This document shows positions 8,109-15,171 of a stretch of 64,000 nucleotides of DNA, piece by piece; position 1 is the stretch's first letter; each line of letters starts with the position of its first letter. Source of the stretch: Streptomyces ficellus (lineage in GTDB: Bacteria > Actinomycetota > Actinomycetes > Streptomycetales > Streptomycetaceae). Made by a program: the position numbers and the translations under genes. The stretch spans positions 124,001-188,000 of the forward strand of contig NZ_JAUEPL010000004.1 of NCBI RefSeq assembly GCF_030406405.1, given 5' to 3'. The notes under the pieces are model-generated. The model saw only the letters and a list, made by a program, of their open reading frames with translations. It searched no databases and was not told where the DNA came from.

Positions 8109-8957
8109 GTGCGCAGGCATCCGGTCAGGGAAGGCCGATTCCGGCACCGTGGGGCCGAGCTGGTCTATGACGTCCATGACGTCCATGACGTCCATCGCGA
8201 CGCCGGCGAGGGTGACGCCGGTGAGGGTCCTCTCGCCGTGTACGCGCACGGCGGCTTCGCCAGTCAGGCCGCCGAGGACCGGATGGGCCTATTCGACTGG
8301 ACGCCGGTCCTGGCGGCGGGGCGGCGCCTGGTCCGCTACGACGCCCGCGCCCATGGCCGGTCCACCGGCGAGCCCGTGGACGACGACTACACCTACCCCT
8401 CGCTCGCCGGCGACCTTCTGGCCTTGCTCGATCACCTGGGCGCCCGCCGGCCGGTCGACGCCATGGGCGCGTCGATGGGATGCGGCACCGTGCTGCACGC
8501 CGCTGTCCGGGCACCCGACCGGTTCTCCCGGCTCGTCCTGCTCATCCCGCCCACGGCGTGGACGACCCGGGCGGCGTACGCGTCGGACAACCGCCGGTCC
8601 GCCGCCACCATCGAACGAGCAGGAGTGGACGCATGGCTCGCGGCCAGGCGGGCAGCGCCCCGCCCCCCGGTCGTCGCCGACGTTCCCGAGGTACCACCGA
8701 CGCCCGCCGGCCCCGTACTGCCGGCCGTCCTCAGAGGGCTGGCCCGGTCCGACCTGCCCTCCCTCCCGAAGATCGCCGCGCTGCCCCACCCCACGCTGAT
8801 CCTGGCGTGGGCGGACGACCCGGGCCATCCCCTGTCCACCGCGCGGACGCTCGCCGACACGCTGCTCCACGCCGATCTGCACGTGGCGCGCACACGCGCC
8901 GACATCCACGCATGGGGAGCGCGCATCGCGGAATTCCTGACCCGCCCCGGCCCGTGA
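8109..8957 (+). CDS. Alpha/beta hydrolase
   Basis: 282 residues from GTG 8109; GGGGAG lies just 2 bases upstream, so translation may be weak. The fold markers are present: oxyanion HGG (YAHGGFAS), nucleophile elbow GASMGCG (about residue 122), acid in WADDPGHP and catalytic His near the end (ADIHAWGARI). The N-terminal segment carries a short VHDVHDVH repeat encoded by three tandem copies of a 9-bp unit (around 8167-8195), an insertion that looks like replication slippage. The substrate is unknown; the family includes esterases, haloperoxidase-like and lactone hydrolases. Confidence 0.8.
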   Translation: MRRHPVREGRFRHRGAELVYDVHDVHDVHRDAGEGDAGEGPLAVYAHGGFASQAAEDRMGLFDWTPVLAAGRRLVRYDARAHGRSTGEPVDDDYTYPSLAGDLLALLDHLGARRPVDAMGASMGCGTVLHAAVRAPDRFSRLVLLIPPTAWTTRAAYASDNRRSAATIERAGVDAWLAARRAAPRPPVVADVPEVPPTPAGPVLPAVLRGLARSDLPSLPKIAALPHPTLILAWADDPGHPLSTARTLADTLLHADLHVARTRADIHAWGARIAEFLTRPGP

Positions 8958-9002
8958 GGGCCGCGTCATCACCGGCGGACGGGCACCGTGCCGGCGGCGC
9001 GG

Positions 9003-9623
9003 CTACTCGAACCGCGACGTCTCGCCGGCGCCTCGCCGTACGATCTCCGCTTCACCGCCGGAGAAGTCGATGACCGTGGTGGGCTCGGTGCCGCAGTCAC
9101 CCGAGTCGACCACCGCGTCCACCACGTGGTCGAGCCGTTCCTTGATCTCCCAGCCCTGCGTCAGCGGCTCGGCCTCGTCGGGCAGCAGGAGGGTGCTGGA
9201 GAGCAGTGGCTCACCGAGCTCGGCGAGCAGGGCCTGGGCAACGGCGTGATCAGGGATCCGCACCCCCACCGTCTTCTTCTTCGGGTGCAGCAGTTGGCGC
9301 GGCACCTCCTTCGTCGCGGGAAGGATGAACGTGTAACTGCCGGGCGTGGACGCCTTGATCGCGCGGAACACGTCGTTGTCGATGTGTACGAACTGACCCA
9401 GCTGCGCGAAGTTCTGACACACGAGGGTGAAGTGGTGACGGTCGTCGAGGTTCCGGATCGACCGGATCCGGCTGAGGCCGTCACGATTGCCCAGCTGGCA
9501 TCCCAGGGCGAAACAGGAGTCCGTCGGGTAGGCGACGAGCCCGCCGGAGCGGATGCTGTCAGCCACACTGCTGATGGTGCGCCGCTGAGGGTTCTCGGGG
9601 TGCACGTCGAAGTACTTGGCCAT
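9003..9623 (-). CDS. YciO/YrdC/Sua5 family protein (threonylcarbamoyladenylate synthase-like)
   Basis: 206 residues. The fold of the YrdC superfamily is clear: a KxR-type N-terminal region with AYPTDSCFALGCQLGN, RSIRNLDDRHHFTLVC, PGSYTFILPATKEVPR, KKTVGVRIPDH and SSTLLLPDE. The ending (TVIDFSGGEAEIVRRGAGE) is typical of the YciO branch. YrdC/Sua5 enzymes make threonylcarbamoyl-AMP for the t6A modification of tRNA. YciO proteins share the fold, but their physiological activity is less certain. It lies 97 bases downstream of ppk2 on the same strand. Confidence 0.88.
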   Translation of the reverse strand: MAKYFDVHPENPQRRTISSVADSIRSGGLVAYPTDSCFALGCQLGNRDGLSRIRSIRNLDDRHHFTLVCQNFAQLGQFVHIDNDVFRAIKASTPGSYTFILPATKEVPRQLLHPKKKTVGVRIPDHAVAQALLAELGEPLLSSTLLLPDEAEPLTQGWEIKERLDHVVDAVVDSGDCGTEPTTVIDFSGGEAEIVRRGAGETSRFE

Positions 9624-9674
9624 TTCTTGAGCCTACGTGATGGGGCCACCGGCCCCCGGGCGACCGTCCGGGCA

Positions 9675-9717
9675 GGGACCTGCGGGTACCTGGGGGACCT
9701 GCGGGTACCTGGGGGGC
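9675..9717. repeat. 19-bp tandem repeat
   Basis: Two adjacent copies of the unit GACCTGCGGGTACCTGGGG lie between the yciO-like start and the ppk2 stop. Each contains the palindrome GGTACC. They could be slippage products or a regulatory site; nothing else in the sequence decides this. Confidence 0.65.
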
Positions 9718-9720
9718 GGA

Positions 9721-10683
9721 CTACGCCGGGTGTTCCCCGGGCCCGTTCGGGTGCGGTGCCAGGGGCGTGGGGGAGAGGTCGGTGGTCTCCTCGCCCGGTT
9801 CGAGGAGGGTGTCGGCGGCACCGACGATGAGCGGGTCGGGGTCCCCGGCCGCCTGGGCGTCCTTGTTCTCGTAATCGATGCGCCACAGGAGATGACGCAT
9901 GGCTTCGAGGCGCGCACGGCGTTTGTCATTGCTCTTGACCACCGTCCATGGGGCCTCGGCGGTGTCGGTGGCACGGAACATGGCGACCTTGGCGTTCGTG
10001 TAGTCGTCCCAGCGATCCAGGGAGGCCAGATCGGTGGGGGACAGCTTCCACCGGCGCACCGGATCGACCTGGCGGATGGCGAAGCGGGTGCGCTGCTCGG
10101 CGCGGGAGACGGAGAACCAGAACTTGATCAGGTGGATGCCGTCCTCGACGAGCATGCGCTCGAAGAGCGGGCACTGCCGGAGGAAGCGTTGGTACTGCTC
10201 CTCGGTGCAGAAGCCCATCACCCGCTCCACCCCTGCGCGGTTGTACCAGGAGCGGTCGAAGAAGACGATCTCCCCGGGCGAGGGCAGGTGGGCGACGTAA
10301 CGCTGGAAGTACCACTGCCCGGCTTCCGCCTCCGTCGGCTTGTCGAGGGCGACGATGCGGGCACCGCGGGGGTTGAGGCGTTCGGTGAAGCGCTGGATGG
10401 TGCCGCCCTTGCCGGCGGCGTCACGGCCCTCGCAGAGGACGACGACCCGTGCGCCGGTGGCCTTCACCCAGCGTTGCAGCTTGAGGAGTTCGATCTGCAG
10501 GATCCGCTTCTGCCGTTCGTACGCGCGCCGCCGCACCTTGTGCCGGTACGGATAGTTCTCCTGCCACGTGCGGATCGGCCGGCCTTCGCCGTCCAGCAGT
10601 ATGGGCTGTTCCGGCCGGGTGGTGTCGACACTCAACCCGTCCAGCAGTTCCTTGTGGACCGATTCATTGGCTTCGTCACTCAT
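9721..10683 (-). CDS. ppk2: Polyphosphate kinase 2
   Basis: 320 residues from ATG 10683, with GGAGGG 7 bases upstream. Single PPK2 domain: Walker A in VLCEGRDAAGKGGTI (about residue 85), ALDKPTEAEAGQWYFQRY, lid residues, Walker B in VFFDRSWYNRAGVER (about residue 143), then SDDKRRAR-type ending (here KSNDKRRARLEAMRHLL). PPK2 enzymes transfer phosphate between polyphosphate and nucleotides, mostly making NTPs or NDPs from polyphosphate. A Pro-rich tail of about 30 residues after GDPDPLIVG is poorly conserved. It is divergent from the sigma-CAP gene across a 168-bp intergenic region. Confidence 0.92.
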   Translation of the reverse strand: MSDEANESVHKELLDGLSVDTTRPEQPILLDGEGRPIRTWQENYPYRHKVRRRAYERQKRILQIELLKLQRWVKATGARVVVLCEGRDAAGKGGTIQRFTERLNPRGARIVALDKPTEAEAGQWYFQRYVAHLPSPGEIVFFDRSWYNRAGVERVMGFCTEEQYQRFLRQCPLFERMLVEDGIHLIKFWFSVSRAEQRTRFAIRQVDPVRRWKLSPTDLASLDRWDDYTNAKVAMFRATDTAEAPWTVVKSNDKRRARLEAMRHLLWRIDYENKDAQAAGDPDPLIVGAADTLLEPGEETTDLSPTPLAPHPNGPGEHPA

Positions 10684-10851
10684 CTGCCCGCCCTCCACGA
10701 CGTCCGGTGCTCCTTCCCCTTGCCCGCAATAGGGACCGTGATCCCCCTCCTGCCCCTCGGCGCCGCTCTCGCGTCCCTGAGGGCGCGGAGAGATTCTCTC
10801 CGCCCGCCCGCGTTTTTCTGTTATCACGGCCCCGGTGCTCGTATCTCCCTG

Positions 10852-12558
10852 ATGACGGTAGGAAAAGACGACCGGGCGCAGCCCGGAGAAGAGAGTGGTC
10901 GCGACGTGGACATCGAACGGGAAGCCGCAGTGGTCAGGGCGGCGCAGAGCGGGGAGCAGTGGGCACAGGACAGGCTCGTCGCCGCGTACCTCCCGCTCGT
11001 CCACAACATTGTGGGCCGGGCGCTGAACGGACATGCCGACGTCGACGACGTGGTGCAGGAATCCATGATCAGGGCGCTCGACCGTCTCGGTTCGCTGCGC
11101 GATCCGGAGAGGTTCCGTGCCTGGCTGGTGGCCATCACCATGAACCGGATACGCGGCCACCGGCAGGCCGCCCGGCGTGAGGCCCCGGTCGGCGGAGAGC
11201 CGCGGGACGCCGATGATGTGGCCGATCCCGGCGCGGACTTCGTGGACCTGACGATCGTACGCCTGGGTCTGTCGGGTCAGCGCAAGGAGGTCGCCGAGGC
11301 CACGCGGTGGCTGGACGAGGACGACCGGACGCTGTTGTCGTTGTGGTGGCTTGAGGCAGCGGGTGAGCTCACCCGGGCCGAGGTGGCCGCCGCGATGGAG
11401 CTGTCCCGGCAGCACACCGCCGTACGGGTGCAGCGCATGAAGGCACAGCTGGAAACGGCTCGGCTGGTGGTGCGCGCGCTGTCGGCGGTGCCGCGGTGCG
11501 TCCTGCTGGACGATGTGCTGGGCCCGTGGGACGGTGTGCCGTCCGCGCTGTGGCGCAAGCGGTTGGCCCGGCACGCCCGTGGCTGCACGGTCTGCTCCGC
11601 CTGCGAGGCCGGGCTCGTTCCGGCCGAGGGGCTGCTGGTGGGTCTGGGGTTGGTACCCGTGGCCGCCGCGCGGTGGAAGGGCGCGGCGGCCACGGGCGGC
11701 GGTGGCGGAGGGGCCGATCCGGCGGGGCACCACGACGTGGTGGGCGGCCCTGTGACACCGGCGGACGCGCTCGTGGCTCCGGTGGCGCGTGGGCGGCGCG
11801 CGAAGCGGCGCGGCGGGCGGCCGGCGCGGCGCCGAACCGTGGTCGTCGGAGCCGTGGCGCTGCTGGTGGGCGGTGGCGGGGTGTTCGGGGTGACGCTGCT
11901 GTTCCCCGACCAGGACGCGGGGGCGGTCCTCTCGCGGCCGGCCGCAGAGTCCGCCCCCGCGCCGGCTCCCACCGGCCGCAACACCGCGACCGCTCCAGCG
12001 ACTTCGCCGTCCCCGCCCCCGTCGGGGTCCCCTTCTCCCTCTGCCACGCCCCGTGTCACGGCCTCGCCGAGCGACGCGACGGTCTCCGCCACGCCTCGGC
12101 GGACGCCCGTTCCGGCAGCCCGGCGTGAGGTGTCGCCGTCGCCGGACCCGGGCAGCCGCCCACCGGCCGCTCCGGCCTCCCTCGGCGGCCAGGTGACCGA
12201 ACTGGTCAACGCCGAGCGCCGGAAGAACGGTTGCGGCCCGGTACGGCAGAACAGCCGCCTGGACACCGCGGCGCAACGGCACTCCGGGGACATGGACGCG
12301 CGTGACTTCTTCGACCACACCGCTCCGGACGGAACGGGCCCCGGTGAACGCATCACCGCGGCAGGCTACGAGTGGAGCACGTACGGAGAGAACATAGCCC
12401 GCGGCCAGCAGACGCCGAGCCAGGTGATGCGGTCCTGGATGGACAGCCCCGGACACCGCGCCAACATAGTGAACTGCTCGTTCGACGAGATCGGCGTCGG
12501 TGTCCATCAGGGCCCGGGCGGCCCCTGGTGGACACAGGTCTTCGGCGCCTCGCACTGA
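10852..12558 (+). CDS. ECF-type sigma factor fused to a membrane segment and an extracellular CAP domain
   Basis: 568 residues from ATG 10852 (weak ribosome site; GTG 10906 is an alternative with GAGAG about 10 bases upstream). Order of parts: sigma region 2 (about 28-105, AYLPLVHNIVGRAL, DVDDVVQESMIRAL, RFRAWLVAITMNRIR), sigma region 4 (about 150-200, LTRAEVAAAMELSRQHTAV), a His/Cys segment (HARGCTVCSAC, about 243-253) like a zinc-binding anti-sigma motif, an Arg-rich stretch, one TM helix (about 328-350), a 90-residue Ser/Pro/Thr linker and a C-terminal CAP/SCP domain (about 445-568) with DFFDHTAPDG, YGENIARG and SPGHRANIVNCSFDEIG. Sigma and sensor are on one chain, so promoter use may depend on proteolytic release from the membrane. 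This is inference. Confidence 0.85.
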   Translation: MTVGKDDRAQPGEESGRDVDIEREAAVVRAAQSGEQWAQDRLVAAYLPLVHNIVGRALNGHADVDDVVQESMIRALDRLGSLRDPERFRAWLVAITMNRIRGHRQAARREAPVGGEPRDADDVADPGADFVDLTIVRLGLSGQRKEVAEATRWLDEDDRTLLSLWWLEAAGELTRAEVAAAMELSRQHTAVRVQRMKAQLETARLVVRALSAVPRCVLLDDVLGPWDGVPSALWRKRLARHARGCTVCSACEAGLVPAEGLLVGLGLVPVAAARWKGAAATGGGGGGADPAGHHDVVGGPVTPADALVAPVARGRRAKRRGGRPARRRTVVVGAVALLVGGGGVFGVTLLFPDQDAGAVLSRPAAESAPAPAPTGRNTATAPATSPSPPPSGSPSPSATPRVTASPSDATVSATPRRTPVPAARREVSPSPDPGSRPPAAPASLGGQVTELVNAERRKNGCGPVRQNSRLDTAAQRHSGDMDARDFFDHTAPDGTGPGERITAAGYEWSTYGENIARGQQTPSQVMRSWMDSPGHRANIVNCSFDEIGVGVHQGPGGPWWTQVFGASH

Positions 12559-12599
12559 CGGCCGGGCGCACGGGCGCACGGGCGCACCTGAGGTGGCTG

Positions 12600-13325
12600 T
12601 CAGCCGGTGGGCGCCTGGTAGAGACCGCGGCCCGCACGGTGGGCACGGGAGGTCGCGACGAGCCGGTCGAGCGTGCTGCGTACGGTGTTGATGGCGCCGG
12701 TGGAGCCGTCACGGCCGAGCGCCTTGGCGACGTCCCTGGCGCGCAGCGGTGTGTCACCGTTGCGGGCCAGCACGGCAGCGACCTGCTCGGTGAGCCCGCC
12801 TGCCTCCGGGACACCGGCGGAAGAAGCCTTGCCGGCACTCCTCTTGGCCGTGGTGGGCTGAACCGAGCCGGTCTTCTTGCGCTGTCGGCTCTTGGGTGCC
12901 GAGGGGGCCGGCTTCTTGGAGGTGTTCTTACGCCCGGTGGCACTCTTGCGCGGCTTGCGCCGCGTCGCCGAAGTGCCCTCAGCCGGGGGCGCGTCCTGGG
13001 TGGCGGCGCTCTCGGCGCTCTCGGGGCCCTCGGGCGCCGCCTCTTCGCGCGCGGCCTCTTCCGGTGCCGCCTCGGCCGCGGGCTGGTCCTCCGGCGCCGC
13101 GGCAAGCTCGGTCCGGGCTTCCGTGTGGGCACGCGGCGCCGGGACTGCCGCGGCGGACAGGGCTTGCAGCGCGGCGAGGGCGCCGCGCACCGATTCGAGC
13201 CGATCACTGACCGCCGCGAGGTCCTGCTCCAGGGCCTGTTGCTGTCGTTCGAGCTGCGGCAGTTCCTCCAGCAACAGGGCGGTGGTCGCTTCGATGCTGC
13301 CAGCTGTGGTGACCGGGTTCGGCAT
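12600..13325 (-). CDS. Nucleoid-type protein: coiled coil, Lys/Arg-rich linker, winged helix
   Basis: 241 residues from ATG 13325, preceded by a near-perfect AGGAGG. Residues 10-60 form a predicted coiled coil (LLLEELPQLERQQQALEQ). Then comes an acidic Ala/Glu/Pro stretch (about 75-125), a basic Lys/Arg/Ser/Thr region (about 125-170, RRKPRKSATGRKNTSKK) and a C-terminal helix-turn-helix (LTEQVAAVLARNGDTPLRA, DVAKALGRDG, NTVRSTLDRL, GRGLYQAP). The basic repeats resemble histone-like tails of actinobacterial nucleoid proteins. It is probably a DNA-binding architectural or regulatory protein; the exact family was not recognised. Confidence 0.65.
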   Translation of the reverse strand: MPNPVTTAGSIEATTALLLEELPQLERQQQALEQDLAAVSDRLESVRGALAALQALSAAAVPAPRAHTEARTELAAAPEDQPAAEAAPEEAAREEAAPEGPESAESAATQDAPPAEGTSATRRKPRKSATGRKNTSKKPAPSAPKSRQRKKTGSVQPTTAKRSAGKASSAGVPEAGGLTEQVAAVLARNGDTPLRARDVAKALGRDGSTGAINTVRSTLDRLVATSRAHRAGRGLYQAPTG

Positions 13326-13533
13326 ATGCCCTCCTGCGGGGGCTCGTGGTGTATGTGCGGAACGAGAACTGTGCCCGAAGGGTAGGGCGGTGTTGCTGCG
13401 TCCGCAAACACGTGTTGTCACCCGGATTGCCGTCCGCGCCCCCTCGGGCACATCGCACGGTGTCGTTGATTGAGTCCGGACCGGGACGGGCGGTGTCGCC
13501 GACTCGATTCGGGATAGGGATAGAGGGAAATCG

Positions 13534-14058
13534 GTGGCGAACGGAAGGACGAGGGCAGTGGGGGCAGCGCGAACGCGTAGTGACAACACGGCCTCCATCG
13601 GGGCCGCGAGACCCTATCGGGCGGCTGCCCGGGAACCGGGGCGCGGGAAGCCCGGTGTGCCCGCTCCGGCGGGAGCCGCGTCCACCGTCTACACCGACCT
13701 CGATGGCGCCATCGCGTCGGCGCGGGACTTCACCGCGTCGTTCCTGCTGGCCAAGGTGGCCGAGGGGGCGGTGGTGCGGCCGCGGACCGTGGAAGACGCC
13801 CGTCTGGTGGTCAGTGAGCTCGTCACCAATGTCGTCAGGCACGCCTCCGGGCCCTGCCGGGTCGACGTCAGCCTCATGAGCGGCATGCTGGAGATCGCCG
13901 TATCCGACACGTACGAGGTACCTCCCATCGCCCGCGCCCCCGACCCCAGCAGGATCGGGCAGCATGGGATGGAGATCGTCCTGGCGCTGTGCGAAAGCCT
14001 GGACGTGGAGCCGCTGTCCTCGGGGAAGCGGGTGCGCGCCCGCCTGGCGGTGAAGTGA
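13534..14058 (+). CDS. RsbW-like ATP-binding anti-sigma regulator
   Basis: 174 residues from GTG 13534 with GAGGG about 7 bases upstream. After a basic, disordered N-terminus of about 50 residues comes a GHKL/HATPase fold: N-box in ARLVVSELVTNVVRHASGP (about residue 90), then LEIAVSDTYEVPP in place of the usual SDxGxG and an IGQHGMEIVLAL G2-like box. This is the single-domain serine-kinase type found with STAS antagonists. The STAS gene 66 bases downstream on the same strand is the obvious partner in partner switching. The SDTYE variant of the G1 box is unusual and may affect ATP turnover. Confidence 0.85.
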   Translation: MANGRTRAVGAARTRSDNTASIGAARPYRAAAREPGRGKPGVPAPAGAASTVYTDLDGAIASARDFTASFLLAKVAEGAVVRPRTVEDARLVVSELVTNVVRHASGPCRVDVSLMSGMLEIAVSDTYEVPPIARAPDPSRIGQHGMEIVLALCESLDVEPLSSGKRVRARLAVK

Positions 14059-14123
14059 TGCTTCGCGTCCGTGGTGGACGTGCCGTGACCTCGGTGTAGA
14101 GCCTTGTGAGGAGGAGAGCAGGA

Positions 14124-14477
14124 ATGGAGCCCTCTCGGGTACGGGTACGGGTGCGGGCTGAGGTACGTCCAGCCGGCGTCGGGATGCTGAGCATCAGCGG
14201 CGAGTTCGACCATGACGGGGTCGCGACCTTCGAGGAGGCGGTCAGATCCGTCCGGGCCGAGGGCTGCCACTGCCTGCTGCTGGACCTGTCCGGCTTGACG
14301 TTCATGGATTCGTCCGGGGTCAACGCGATGCTGCGCGTGCAACGCGACTCCCGGGCGAGGGGCGGCTGGACGCGGCTGGCGGGACCGCGTACGCCGGTGC
14401 TGAAAGTCATCGAACTCGTGGGCCTCGACCAGGCGATCCCGCTGTACACCACCGTCGACGACGCCCTCGCCGCATAG
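14124..14477 (+). CDS. STAS domain anti-sigma factor antagonist
   Basis: 117 residues from ATG 14124 with an AGGAGGAG upstream. The whole protein is one STAS domain: GVGMLSISGEFDHDG, EAVRSVRAEGCHCLLLDLSG, TFMDSSGVNAMLRV. The serine in DSSG is the usual phosphorylation site for RsbW/SpoIIAB-type kinases. It follows the HATPase gene by 66 bases and is probably co-transcribed. When unphosphorylated it would bind the kinase and free a sigma factor; no sigma gene is adjacent. Confidence 0.88.
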   Translation: MEPSRVRVRVRAEVRPAGVGMLSISGEFDHDGVATFEEAVRSVRAEGCHCLLLDLSGLTFMDSSGVNAMLRVQRDSRARGGWTRLAGPRTPVLKVIELVGLDQAIPLYTTVDDALAA

Positions 14478-14484
14478 TCGCCGG

Positions 14485-14521
14485 CGGGACCACGACGGAT
14501 CAACGGGACCACGACGGATCA
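14485..14521. repeat. 19-bp tandem repeat at the MarR stop
   Basis: CGGGACCACGACGGATCAA is followed directly by a copy identical for 18 bases (14504-14521). The second copy runs into the stop codon of the MarR gene, so the divergent C-terminal tail of that gene may have been altered by slippage here. Confidence 0.7.
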
Positions 14522-15079
14522 GGCGGATTCGGCGGACGCGGACCTCCCCGTGCTGTCCGTTGCGCGTCCTTCCCGCTCGCTGTCGTCGATGGCGTGGCGG
14601 AAGCTGTTCAGGCCGGCTGCGAGTGCGGCGCGTTGTGCGGGTGGCATGGCGGAGATGACGTCGAGGAGGGCGGTTTCGCGGCGGGCGCGCAGGTCTTTGA
14701 GGTAGTTGTCGCCGCGGGTGGACAGGCGTAGTTCGAGTTCTCGTCGGCTTGCTGAGCTGGGGGAGCGTTCGATGAAGCCGAGTGCGTCGAGGCGGTCGCA
14801 CATGCGGCTGACGGAGGAGGGTGCCGAGCCCAGGACGTCTCCGAGGGTGCGCAGGTTGATCGGCTGGTCGCGGTCCAGGATGTACAGCACGCGTAGCTGT
14901 GAGGAGGAGACGGGGGCTGTCGAGGTCAGGTCCCGGCCCTTGGTCCACAGCACTTCGAGCAGCTCGATGACCTCCCGGGCGGCATGTGCGGCAGCATCCC
15001 GTCCGGCACCTGGGGAAGTCTCGGAATGCATGCCCTCAACTGTGACACTTTGCAACGGCCTTGTCAGTCTCTGAGACAT
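14519..15079 (-). CDS. MarR family regulator, copy 1
   Basis: 186 residues from ATG 15079, which has GAGGAAGG 4 bases upstream; a second in-frame ATG (15031, MHSETSPGAG) could be the start instead. The winged helix is clear: SSSQLRVLYILDRDQPI, LRTLGDVLGSAPSSVSRMCDRL and the wing ERSPSSASRRELELRLSTRG. Bases 14585-15079 are identical to 24954-25448 except position 14678 (G here, C in the other copy), a silent difference. Only the last 21 or so residues (DDSEREGRATDSTGRSASAESA) differ from copy 2. It lies 92 bases after the ANTAR/PP2C phosphatase gene and is probably read with it. Confidence 0.88.
   Translation of the reverse strand: MSQRLTRPLQSVTVEGMHSETSPGAGRDAAAHAAREVIELLEVLWTKGRDLTSTAPVSSSQLRVLYILDRDQPINLRTLGDVLGSAPSSVSRMCDRLDALGFIERSPSSASRRELELRLSTRGDNYLKDLRARRETALLDVISAMPPAQRAALAAGLNSFRHAIDDSEREGRATDSTGRSASAESA
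14585..15079. repeat. 495-bp direct repeat, copy A
   Basis: Matches 24954-25448 at a constant offset of 10369 bases with one mismatch (14678). The repeat ends exactly at the MarR start codon on one side and about 22 codons before the stop on the other. Flanking bases are unrelated upstream and only loosely similar downstream. Confidence 0.95.
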
Positions 15080-15171
15080 GGACCTTCCTCGTACCGCTGG
15101 GCGACAACCTCACACCTCACGAGGGCACTGGCACCTGCCCGGTCGCGCCGGGGCACGGCGCGACCCGTCAC

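Noticed and set aside
14706..15074. Long + strand frame opposite both MarR genes
   Set aside because: It is the antisense of a well-supported MarR gene in both copies, with no ribosome site; a shadow frame.
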